Source: Chinchilla lanigera (lineage: Eukaryota > Chordata > Mammalia > Rodentia > Chinchillidae). From it: a stretch of 64,000 nt of DNA. The stretch is taken from NCBI RefSeq assembly GCF_000276665.1, contig NW_004955417.1, forward strand, positions 13,993,420-14,057,419, read 5' to 3'. Below, one piece after another: positions 53,971 through 64,000 of this stretch. Below the pieces are notes generated by a model. The model did not search any database and was not told the origin of the DNA. It saw nothing but the letters and a program-made list of their open reading frames with translations. The position numbers and the translations under genes were made by a program. Position 1 is the stretch's first letter. Every line of letters begins with the position of its first letter.

Positions 53971-56188
53971 TAGCTTGTTGTAGGACACGACCTGGCCACT
54001 GCACTAAAACAGCTAGTTCTCTCCCGTTTCTTGGAGCACTGAGAGCCCAGGGTTTTAGTGGTGCCGGTCACCCAGGGAAAACAGCAGCGGATGGTGCAAT
54101 GGTGAGCTGCTGTAGAAGATTATGCGTTTGGAGACTTCACTGCTGTTCAGCACTCACGAGCAATGGGACAGCCAGAGCAGGGGAGAGTGGAGTGAGCAGG
54201 AGCCTGCAGGACCAGCTGGAGCAGTCCCCCTAAAGCCATCTCCACAGACTCCCAGCCAGGCTTAGAGGGAACAGGCAGAGGTGGAAAACTCACAGGGTAG
54301 ATGTGGCTAGGCCCAGAGAGACCCCAGAATTTGGACACTGCACATGAGACTACTGTAGTTGGATTGGTTTTGGTAACTTCAGAAAATTTAACTTTCTAAA
54401 AGATACTAGAAATAGGAAGTTATCATAAACTTGTTGCACTCCAGTTTTTCCAAATAGTGGAAAGAAACTTTCACTAGACCGTGCTTATTTTACTCTTCTG
54501 TAGAAGGTTCTGTGTTTTTGTCTCTAGTGCCAATTCTCTGGGGAGAAGAATGGGAAGTGTGAAATGGGTACAAAGTCTAGCAGCATTTATCACACATCCT
54601 TTGTAAACACGAAGAGCACAATAACACAGGTTCCATTAGGTGGCAGGAAAGTCTGACGCTTGCTTGCATTTGGTTCTCTTCTTCCAGGTAAGCATAACGG
54701 TTACTTATCTCTGCCCCATTCACCTGTTGGAGAGGCCACATGGCTGGTTCTGGCAGTGTCATTTCTGAGCAAAACATTTTGTTGTTGGTATTAGACCACG
54801 CAACATTCTCATCTGCTGCACTGCAAGAGGAGACCCTGGGTTCCAGACAAGCAGCTACAGGACATCTGCCCGGATTACTGAGCCCAGGCGGGGAGGGAAG
54901 CTGCCCTAGAAGTCACACAGACACACACTTGGAATTGCACAAGAGTGGACTCAACTTTGATTGTGTCAGACCGCTGAGATCTTGACATTGCTTGTTACTG
55001 AAATAGCCTTTGACCCCTTCTGGCTAATACAGTACTGAAAAGCTCGCATCTGCTTTTAAAAAAATGATCAATGCTGCTAAAAGGTTACAAACGTGAGGGA
55101 AGAATTGTTGTGCTGCTGTTGAGTGCACATTATACATGGTTTAATTTTTGGCAAACAAGATCTATTGCTCAGAAGAACATCCAGAAAACTTTATGTGCAT
55201 AAACATGATAATGGAAATTTTATCCATTTGGCAGAAGCCAGAGCAAAATTTGATAATATCATGGCAGAACATTTATGTATAATATAAGTGTTGACACTAA
55301 GTAATACTGTACCTATTTAAGGAATGAAATACAAAACTAAATAATTAAAATTATAGCAGATGCATTGAAATCAATCTGAATAAGGTAAGAACTACATATT
55401 AGTCATTATTTTGGCTGAAATCTTGATATTGTATGTGAGACATGGTCCCTGATAAATACAGAACAGAGAACAATTTTTGTTGGATTTGTGGATTCCCAAA
55501 ATGCAAATATTTCTATATGTAAACACAGTGGGGATTTTTTTTCACTAAACAACGCAAGTGGGGAAGGATTATAAACAATGTTAGCAGACAATGTACCTAA
55601 ACAATCAAGAATAAAATAATTCACGGTATCAGCGCTGCAAATATGCATGGAAAACACAACAGATTGAAACTGATGAGTTTAAGAAATAATTCCAAGGCAT
55701 TTTCCCTTTCTTGACTGTGGATAGTTTATCTTCGTAGTGAATGGTGCAGCAAAAATCTCTTCTGACACTACTAAAGTTTCTTATACCATTAAGGATTATA
55801 CAACTGCTTTTCAGCTTCAGTGAAAAGTATATTAAATACACATTTACTAAACACAGATTTAAAACATTGACAAATGCATGATGGGAAGGTTGGGCTTGTG
55901 CCATGTGGTAAGAAAAACTCAATTAGACACTCTATGCAATTCTTTTTTATATAACATTTTGGTATATTAATAAAGGCATAGATTATAAAAGTTAAGCCAA
56001 AGGTAAGTTTTTAAAAAATGTCCACTATTAAATTTATTGGCTCAGGACTAATTTGACAAGATGTTTGAAGTTGGATGAATGTAATATACATCCAAAATAA
56101 CACAGGAGTTGAAATTCCACACATAACAAACACCCAGGAAAATTCTATATGTGCACAGACTTGCATTTCCCGGGAGATGGGGTACTGT
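53971..56188. other. single-copy DNA, AT-rich in its right half
   Basis: About 2.2 kb with no recognised transposon. 55000-56000 is AT-rich with no long frames; 54740-54985 is a short open frame with no domain. Nothing specific supported. Confidence 0.4.
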
Positions 56189-56200
56189 CACCCACTGAAT

Positions 56201-56318
56201 TTATTTATTTATTTATTTATTTATTTTTTGTTTGTTTTTCTCCGGTACCGGGAACCAAACTCACAATCTTGCGCTTGCCAGACAGGCGCTTTTGCCGCTG
56301 AGCTAAATCCCCAGCCCC
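56201..56318 (-). mobile_element. ID SINE with an (ATTT)n tail
   Basis: Antisense ID: tail of repeated TTTA units (56201-56224), 'ccggtaccgggaaccaaac', 'cgcttgccagacaggcgc' and 'gctaaatccccagccc'. Perfect 12-bp duplication CACCCACTGAAT at 56189-56200 and 56319-56330. Confidence 0.95.
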
Positions 56319-56539
56319 CACCCACTGAATATAGAGGGTGCTGGCATCTGGACTGTGGACGAGAGGGTAGGATGAAACCATGCCCTGGGCGAGGCAGGAC
56401 TCCTTGAAGCATGGTAAACAGAGGGGCACCTGGGAAAGGACCACTGCCACTGAGGGTCTAGAATCTCCTATCTGTATATGTACAAAGTCACTTAACATGT
56501 TTGCTATTCCATTCCAAGGTTACAGACAATATTTTTTGA

Positions 56540-56732
56540 GTAATTACTATATATCAAGCCTCATTCTAAGTTCTTTGTGAAAATTAATTACTTTAATCCT
56601 TTGCAGTCACATTGTCATTGTGCCCATTTTAGAGGTTAGGCAATTGAGGCCTGAAGTGATTATACAAAAGTCCTCAAGGTCAAATTAAATGGCAGTCTGG
56701 CTCCAGAGTTCATACTCTTGCCTAGGGTGCAA
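56540..56732 (-). mobile_element. MIR SINE
   Basis: 'cattgtgcccattttagagg', 'ttaggcaattgaggcctgaa', 'aagtcctcaaggtcaaatta' and 'tggcagtctggctccagagt' in antisense MIR order. Confidence 0.85.
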
Positions 56733-57150
56733 TAGAATCTGGGTGCTACCCTTATAATGAAAAGATTTATCATAAAGGGCTGTAAGTTTTTAACCCTAAA
56801 AATAAAACACATGGGCACAGAGATGCCCACAACCACCACCAGAGATGAATCCGACATCTGCTGCCAGCTTGAAATTGTGTCAGACCATCAGGGTCTCAGG
56901 ACTGCTGACGGCGGGAGTCCAGAGGGCCACACTGTCTTCCCCATGACAGTTGCTTCTGCTTGCCTGCTGCCCCGTGGAGACTGTGGGCTTCTCTACCCCC
57001 TCAGGGTGGGCTCAGAGCCTGTCATCACCCCACGCCAGTAGGAAAACCTGTCACCACCCATCACCGGAGGGAGACGGGCATTGTGCGCCTGAGAAAATAC
57101 AGGCAGGGAAATGTTCACTCTTAACCATCGTGGGCATGAGTGAAGGGGTT
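56733..57150. other. single-copy DNA
   Basis: No gene or repeat recognised. Short overlapping frames only. Confidence 0.4.
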
Positions 57151-57681
57151 TGTCTTAGCTGTTTTCTACTGCTCTCAGAGAATACCATAAACTGGGTGAT
57201 TTGTAAGAAAAAGAGATTTATTCCTCATAGATGTGGAGCCTGGGAAGTCCAAGGCCATGGCGTGGGACTGCATGCTATGGAACTCTATGGTGCAAGAGTG
57301 GAGGGCTAGCTAGCATCGTGGCACACACACTTGTAATTCCAGCTACTCAGGAGGCTGAGGCAGGAGGATCACAAGGAGGACCATATGGACAACTTGGCGA
57401 GACTCTCTCTCAAAATAAAAAGTAAAAGGGGCTGGGGATGTGGCTCAGTACTCCTTGAGTGGGGGTGGGGGGCAGGGAAGTACTCATGAAAGGGCAAGCA
57501 TTTGCATGTGTCCCTTTCACAGTAACCAAAGCTCAGTCATGGGTAATGAATGGTCTTAATCCCTTTGTAACGGCAGTGACCAGGTGACAAAACCACCTCC
57601 TAAAGGCCCCACATCTTAATATTGTTTCAGTAGCAGTGAAATCTCAACAGGAGTTTCAGAATGCAAGTGTTCAAACCAAAA
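57151..57681 (-). mobile_element. MaLR (MST/MLT1-like) LTR split by a B1-dID
   Basis: Plus-strand start TGTCTTAGCTGTTTTCTAC with 'ccataaactgggtgatttgt', 'agatttattcctcatagatg' and 'gcctgggaagtccaaggcca'; after the SINE 'cacctcctaaaggccccaca' and 'tcttaatattgt'. This is the reverse complement of an MST/MLT1-like LTR. Interrupted at about 57306-57455. Confidence 0.8.
57306..57455 (+). mobile_element. B1-dID composite SINE
   Basis: B1-like head 'catcgtggcacacacacttg', 'gtaattccagctactcag', 'aggctgaggcaggagg'; then 'caaaataaaaagtaaaa' and an ID head 'ggggctggggatgtggctca' cut short at 'gtactccttg'. The second B1-dID in the window, with a clearer ID part than the copy at 28.6 kb. Confidence 0.85.
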
Positions 57682-60265
57682 TGGTGACCTTGCTTGCCCG
57701 GCCCCGGCCTTTGCAGCAGCTGTCTGAGGCGAGAGGGACTTTCTCACTCCTACCCAAAGCTCTGCCCACATCTTCAAGCCTAACTAGGATGGCCGACTTG
57801 TTGTGCTTTGCTCAGAATGTTCCACTTTTTAGTACAGAAAAGTCCCATGTTCTAGGGACCTTCCCAGGCCTGGGCGAACTAGGACAGTTGGCACCATGAT
57901 CAAAGTAGAAATCAAGAGAAATTCTTCTCACCCAAGCCTCAAGCCTGGGAGGCCGCATCCCTCCTACCCCTTGGGAGTCAGAAAGTCCCCAAACTCTCCC
58001 TGTGAGGCTACAGACTGGTTCTCACTGCTCCAGTCCAAGGGGACCTACAGCCTCTCAGGGGGCTGAGATAAGGGATTGAGGGTGCAGGGCCCCAAATTCC
58101 AGCTGCATGTTCCCATCTCCCTGGAGGGTCAGAAAGCTGGACAAAGATGGAGATGCCTGGTGACTAGAATCCCTCTGGACTTTGGGCAAGTTTTCCAGGC
58201 TTTTCTATCTCCCCTGGAGATGATTGTAGTTGCCCTCCATTCCAGAGCCGCCCAGCCTGGGGTCAGGAACACAGGGAGTTGTCCAAAGTGCGCTCCTGTG
58301 ATAAAGAGGGCGCACAGTTGAGTCCTGTGAGTCAAGCAATGGGTATCAAAGCATTCGCTATGATTTGGCCAGGTGGAAAAGAAACCAGGTGCTCCCTGTC
58401 CCTCATGGACTCTTCAGCGTGACTCTAGTCCTTGGCGTGGCTGTTGACTTTCACCGTATGTCACACAGATCCACCTAATCATATAAGTAAATAAACCCTG
58501 GACGTTCAGAGGAAACAAATCACCAGTCCATCAAAATCCTTGAGGTAAATTAGTTCAGTATACGGGACCAGAAACATGCTCTGTGAGTCACCCTCACCCA
58601 CGGTAAATAAAGCAAGATTAAGCACAATTTGATTGAATCACGCTGAAGCTTGGCATAGCTCAACAAACAGATCAGCCTGAAATCTCACATTAGGAACACA
58701 TAATCTCATAAAATTTATGACTGTTATTGCTCACCACATATGTTTCTGGGTTACTGTGTGCTGGGCTCTGAGCAAGCTGCATTGCTGGGGTCTAGAGGGG
58801 CCTGCCTGCTGATCCACGGTGTATTTCAAGAAGGAAGACACGTTCCTGCTTGACACTCCTTGGCATGATCCCCGGCATGGCCTGCCCACTGTGAGCTAGG
58901 AAGGGGGCTGGCAGGAGATGTTGGCAGTGGGGAAGGAGGTTTGTGCCATGCCCCAGGGGGCCCCTTGGCATGCTCCAGTTGAGATATTGGTGGGGAAACT
59001 AGCAAGTAAATCCCCCCTCCCAGCCTCAGTTTCCTGGCTTACATAATAAGGAGGTAGAAATAGGTGATCTCTATGGTCTTTTCAGTGTTCAAACGATGTG
59101 AGTCCATGAAAGAAGGTCAAGGGACAACTTATTTAAAGAGAAATCAGAATGTGCTGATCCACTGCTCTCCATCTCCTAAGAACACAGAACCGGAATTGGT
59201 CAAAATCTCATCCACCGGTTTTAGTGATGCATAGAAGTGTGGGAGATGAGGTGTGGCTCCCACAAGCCAAGAGGGGCCCAGAGGCCAGGGAATGCTGGCC
59301 TGAGAATGAGGCAGGAAGGTAGATGGCCGACCGTGCAGCAGGCTTGACCCTCAATCTTGCTGCCCAAAGTAAAGGTAGAGTTGGGAAGTATTTTCGAGCT
59401 CGTGTCACCACTGTACCCTGCTGCCTGAGATCAGTGAGAAGGGACTTCCTTCCCTCAGAGTCTGCACACAGCCTCAACATCCTGTGTGACACATGGCCAC
59501 TGCCACACAAGCCATCCAGAGAGGGGGAGCAGGCTGCTTTTATCCCCAGCAACCTAGACTCTCCCTCCAGGCCCCGGATGAAGGATGATTAGGGATTATT
59601 AGGTCTGAGTACGGATCATGACACAGAGGTGGGGAAAAGCCAGGGCAAGCGGAGGGTTGGGAGGGCCTTATGGTGCAGGGCCTTCATGTGGGGAGACGGT
59701 CTCAGAGTTACAGCCCAAGGCGACCAGGGTCTGTAAGGCCTTGGCGCATTTGCTGAAGTCTAGAGCAGGGCAGGAGATTCTCACGCTCCCAAGTTCCTGT
59801 CCCCAAGGTGTCACACATGGAGAAGAGGCAGGGGACACGTAACAAGAGGGTGCTGAGGTTCTCCTTTCTGGGCTGTCCTCTGAGAACCTGGGGTCACACT
59901 TCTCACACGTGCAGGGAGTGCAGTCCCTGCCCACAGCCAGGTCTGAGCCCTGTGACCCGCAGGCCGTTCTCCAGGCACTTCCTGTCCGCTTTCCAGCATG
60001 GCCAACTCCATCCAGAGAGTTTTGAACAAGAGTAATGTTTTTTCTTCTGGCTCACTGATTGTCATTATCATTTTCACAGCCAGTTCTGATAAATCCACCA
60101 CAATAAAAGTCCCTATGTATCATCCATGTTCTTCTAAACAATTTAGACTTGAGTTGAAGTCTATTTCTATTAATATTTTGCCTTTTTTAATAAGAAGGAA
60201 AATAGTTTAGTTCTTTTCTTCTCCCTGATTGTAACTCAGATATCAGCTGAGGACCGCCCTGCCCC
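57682..60265. other. GC-rich single-copy DNA
   Basis: About 2.6 kb. 59010-59090 has a weak MIR-like 'cagcctcagtttcctggct', and 59610-59700 a weak L2-like 'ggtgcagggccttcatgtgg'. No gene: the frames (up to 114 codons) overlap on both strands. Confidence 0.35.
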
Positions 60266-60269
60266 TCAA

Positions 60270-60840
60270 CATCTGTGAAATGTCTAGTGGCAGATTGTAT
60301 CTTCCAAAAATGGCTACAGCAATATTTTCTATCCCACATGCTTGTTTCAGGATTCAGCAGCTCCTCCATCAGGAGATGGAGGCTGGGTCATCTCCCCTTC
60401 ACCCTGGGTGGGCCTTTTGGCTGCTCTGACTAACAGAACGCAGTGGAAGTGACTCTATGTGACTTCCAAAAGCTGGGTCAGGAAGGCAAAGTGGCTTCCA
60501 CATGGCACTCTCTCAGGACCCAAGACTTCGGAGACATGACCAGCTGTAAAAGAGATCCAGCTCCCCTGAAGATGCCCTGCTGGAAACACCACATGGAAAA
60601 AAAACCTCATAGAGACGGAATTCCTCCAGGAGCCCAGCTGTTTTGGCCCCACTGGCCGAGCCTCTCTAGCCCACACTCCAGGTATGGGAACTGCAAAGCT
60701 TCGCCGTGACTCTGGATGCAGCTGTCACCTCATTGTAACCAGAAGAGGGACCCCAAGCCAGAACCACCCAGCTGAGCCCCACCGACCCCCGACCTGGTTG
60801 TTGCTTTATGCCACTAAGTGTGGGACGGCAGTGGGGGCCA
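60270..60840 (+). mobile_element. MaLR-like LTR fragment
   Basis: 'gtgggccttttggctgctct', 'gactaacagaacgcagtgg', 'agagggaccccaagccagaa', 'ccacccagctgagccccac' and 'ttgttgctttatgccacta' with 'agtgtggg' follow an old mammalian LTR-type repeat. Possibly the same family as 53.6-54.0 kb. Confidence 0.5.
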
Positions 60841-61498
60841 TTTTCCTTATGCTTCAGCAATTCTATGCCCAGTGGAACTCAAAAGCCTTCCCAAGATTTC
60901 TGCAGATTCCTGGAAGAACAGAATGGATTATTCACCCACGCGGGTTATGTGTCCTCGTGCTCTGCCTCTGTCCTGTCCCACATTAATTATCACATGAGAC
61001 TTGGCCCCAATCTCAGTTCCCACAGTAAAAGTTTGGGGAAGAGCATTTGGGTAAGTAAGCGGACTGCATGCAAACTTTAAGGTCATGTTGGAGACCTCGT
61101 GGAATGCTGTCATTTCGCTGCCCTTTCTCCCACCTCTTCCCGACCTCCCCTCCTCTCTGGCTGCTCTGGGAACCCCAACTCTCCTCTGCTAAAAAACTAA
61201 TTGGTCTCCTTCTAAACTCATACTCCAAATCTGCCACATTCAAGCGCATCAAGAATCTAGCCTTTTCCAGGACGCTTTGAAGTGATAAGAGGGCAATGCT
61301 TCTTATGTGCAAGTGCATTGTAAAAAGAAAGTCAAGGAATACACAGATAAAAGAAGAAAGTAAAAATTGCTCCTACATCCCATTACCCAGAGAAAACTAT
61401 TACATATTTGGCAAACATCCGGTCAGTGTACCACAACTGTGCATTTGGTATCACACTATCCTTTCAATCCCATACTTCCCCCAGGTGTCACTAGTATT
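60841..61498. other. single-copy DNA
   Basis: No gene or repeat recognised. Confidence 0.4.
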
Positions 61499-61499
61499 A

Positions 61500-61660
61500 A
61501 TAGTACCTTCGCACTTCTTTAGCACCTGCTAAGTATGAAGCAGCTATGTAAATGTAGCATCATCTAACCCTTACCACACCCACTGCCCGTCATTATCATT
61601 ACTTTCTTCTTCCTATGGGATCCTGATGAGTTCTAGAGCCAGAATCTGAACCAAATCTAA
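61500..61660 (-). mobile_element. MIR SINE fragment (moderate)
   Basis: 'tttagcacctgctaagtatg', 'gtagcatcatctaacccttac' and 'gagccagaatctgaaccaaa' resemble antisense MIR. The central core is poorly preserved. Confidence 0.5.
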
Positions 61661-62177
61661 CTGTTGTGTTCCTGTGGAACCGTTCAGCCATGTCTGAGTC
61701 TTTCCCAAGCAGATAGGCCCTCACAGGGAGACGCTGAGCCTTGCATAACTTGAGCCAGGGCAAGTGTCCTGATAAATTCCTCTTTTGCCTTCTGACAGTC
61801 AAAGGGACCCAAGCTCTCTGGAGTCTATGGTTGGTTCATTTTGTGTGGGGGTCTGAGCTTGTAAGAGGAAGGGGAAATCTAGTCCCATGTGTGGGACAGG
61901 GAGGGTTCTATGGCCCTGATATGGGAGCAAAGCCAGATAGGAGACCCTTCTCTGCCTCCGCAACTGCTGGATGGAGAAGCCCTGCTTTTCTGAGAGTCTG
62001 GGGGTAGCCTCTTGGGAGTTCAGCATGTGTTTTCTCTTCCCCCTGGGAGTGATTATCCCGAGTCTTGAGAGCTGCATCTGTGCAGGGCCAGCTGGCAGAG
62101 GAGGACGTGCTGTGGGGGCAGCCTGTGCCCGTGCCCTCAGTCCCAGGAGAGACTCCCCCAGGTGGGACTTGCTCTTC
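61661..62177. other. single-copy DNA
   Basis: No gene or repeat recognised. The 173-codon minus-strand frame 61799-62320 runs on into the LTR and is not a gene. Confidence 0.4.
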
Positions 62178-62182
62178 CTTGG

Positions 62183-62661
62183 TGTCTTGGTTACTTTTCT
62201 CTCATTATTGAGACAAAATAACCAACGCCCAAAATTAAGGAAGGGAAGGTTTATTGAGCTCACAGCTGGTGGAGGTTTCAGTCTATAATCAGCTGGCTCC
62301 AAGGCAGGGTGGCAGGGCACAGGGGCAACAGTTCAAGGCTGCACAAGACAGCAAAAAGGGCAAGAGCAAAAGCGGGGGAAAGCAAACCTCTTCTCCTCCC
62401 TTATACTGTATGCCGGCTATCCACCCAGGCCCACACCATCTCTGTACCCTCCTCTTGGGCAGGCTCAGGATGAATACAAAGTAAGGACCCTGACTCTTTG
62501 CTGAATCACATGGTTCATTTTCTAAACTTCTCAAGTGAGCACAATGAACAACATCCTAGAGCAGCAAGGGAACGTCCTCTTCACCCTGGGATGTAGAACT
62601 GCCGAGTTACTTAGTTAAGTTTCTAGAGGACTCAAGTTGACACAATGTATCAACTGTAACA
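62183..62661 (-). mobile_element. rodent-type MaLR solo LTR with a perfect duplication
   Basis: Plus-strand start TGTCTTGGTTACTTTTCTC and end CAACTGTAACA, flanked by CTTGG at 62178-62182 and 62662-62666. Same family as 35.6 kb: 'gaagggaaggtttattgagc', 'tggaggtttcagtctataat', 'ggctccaaggcagggtgg'. 479 bp, solo. Confidence 0.9.
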
Positions 62662-62666
62662 CTTGG

Positions 62667-64000
62667 GAAGGAAGGAGCAGCAAGTTCTCTCCATTTTCGC
62701 TGATGAGCATGTTTTCTAAGCACCATCCGCTCTGGCCTTTGGGCCACTCACTGGGTGACTATACCAAGGACCGTGTAACCTCCCTTCAGGGACTTTCCTG
62801 GGCCTCGAGTCTATTGTGAAGGAAAATACACAAGTGAGTTGTCACTCTGTCCCTCAGCTGGTCGCATAGCTGCTGACAAATAAGAGAAGCCAAGAGTAGC
62901 CAGGCCCACGCTGGCCATACACCTAATCATGGTCCTCCACAGTGAAGTCTTGTTTGACTCCAGAGGTTCAGAAGCAGTTCTGGGTGCAGTTAAGGAGACG
63001 GATTTTGACTCTGCCAGCCCCAGCGTCAAGTCCTGGATGCACCCACTTATTCCCTGGCAACCCTGGATAATTTGCTCAGTCTCTCTGAGCCTGGGGCACC
63101 CGACCATCTTAGTTGGAACAGGCCCTGAGATGTGGATTGTAGGACACAGTTTCACTGGAAGTGCTCCCAAGAGGCACTGGGGGGAGCAGGAAAGGAAAAA
63201 GCAAGCCAGTGAAAGAGGTACTGCGAAACAAGGGGCAAATCTAATCCCACTAGGTCACTCTTGAAGATGATGCAGAACAAATGTCTGGGACCATCCATCT
63301 CCCTCCTTTTAGCAGTAAGGGAGCTGGAGTATTATTCACTAACTCCCGTCTATCACTGTTGGAGGGCTGCTCCAGGGAGGAGGTTTGGGGGGCAGGGGTC
63401 ACAACTCTGTCCAGGCCTTGCAAAGCAGGCTATAGCAGGCATAGACCTACTGGTGTGGAGATAAGTGCCAAGGAGGCACAACAGGGCACCCACAGCCCCC
63501 GCTGAGATGTGGGAAATGACAGTTCCCATCTACAATGCCTGTGAAGAGGGATGTACATTTTGCTAAATTAGACTGGTTTTAGCAGGCAGTTAAGTTGGCT
63601 GAGATCAGACTACATGTTCTCTCGCCTAGATGAATGTATATGACTGGGGGACCAGACAGAGACTTGGGCAAAGGTGTGTACAGAATTTGGGGCTCCCTTT
63701 TCGATTGTTCCTTTTAAATGTATTCCCTCCTCCTAGAATGATCGCAGTTGCGTTGAGCTCTGTCTTCCAGCCAAAAAGCTTATGAGTTTCCTCCCCAAGG
63801 TGTAGCCACTCTCTGTGACAAGGCAGGGACACTGCAGGTCACGCGTATGCTGGCTGTCTGAAGGTTGGCCATTGGTTCCCCCTCTGTATAGACAATGGGC
63901 TGGATATGGACACAAATGTAACCAGGGTTTAGAGAGTCAAGCCAATGAACCTGTTGTCAAGGGAAGGACCAGTCCTGAATTCAGAGAATCTGACGCATTG
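62667..64000. other. single-copy DNA with a weak MIR
   Basis: No gene. 62985-63110 is MIR-like (listed separately). Open frames up to 119 codons (62811-63170, -) lack any domain that I recognise. Confidence 0.4.
62985..63110 (+). mobile_element. MIR SINE fragment (weak)
   Basis: 'cggattttgactctgccagc', 'ccctggataatttgctcag' and 'tctctctgagcctggggc' run in sense MIR order (cf. gactctgccact, gggcaagtt, cctctctgagcctcag). Confidence 0.5.

Noticed and set aside
61799..62320. 173-codon minus-strand open frame
   Set aside because: About 138 bp of it lie inside the MaLR LTR at 62183-62661; the remainder has no domain.

Overview
This is mammalian nuclear DNA, and almost certainly rodent. It carries 7SL-derived B1 SINEs, tRNA-Ala-derived ID SINEs with intact A and B boxes, and two composites with a B1 head and an ID-like tail (the B1-dID type known from non-muroid rodents). 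I see no B2 element. The ID/B1-dID combination fits a beaver- or squirrel-related lineage better than mouse or rat; beaver is a low-confidence guess. No protein-coding gene, exon, tRNA, rRNA or snRNA can be supported. The longest open frames (221, 192 and 190 codons) lie in GC-rich DNA, overlap frames on the other strand and show no recognisable domain. The window reads as intergenic or deep intronic DNA, and its readable content is transposon history.

Layout. 1-14 kb is mostly single-copy DNA with a MER5A, a class I LTR-like fragment, a MIR, an old L1 tail and two ID insertions. 14.7-15.5 kb is an old L2. 15.5-19 kb is a nearly repeat-free, fairly GC-rich block. 20-21.4 kb is an old antisense L1 split by adjacent B1 and ID insertions. 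24.6-28.5 kb holds two copies of one LTR-like family (about 0.8-0.9 kb, internally tandem-repeated) in inverted orientation, about 2 kb apart, with an MLT1-like LTR, a B1 and three MIRs between them. 29-42 kb is a dense nest of old and younger L1s, at least six MaLR-type LTRs in both orientations, an inverted B1 pair, and an ID whose tail has become a large CTT/CCT microsatellite containing a 100-N assembly gap. 43-51.5 kb continues with LTR, MIR, L1, L2 and ID copies. 52-64 kb returns to mainly single-copy sequence with an ID, three to four LTRs, a B1-dID and weak MIRs.

Many insertions can be dated against each other. ID elements lie inside LTRs and L1s, a MaLR LTR lies inside another MaLR LTR with a 5-bp duplication, and MIR/L2/MER5A are the oldest layer. 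Nothing here works together as a genetic system. The least ordinary items are the inverted LTR-like pair with its shared open frames and tandem modules, a lineage-specific L1 with a duplicated 3' UTR, a twin-primed L1, and the ID-seeded microsatellite. Element names are from memory of consensus sequences; no database search was possible.
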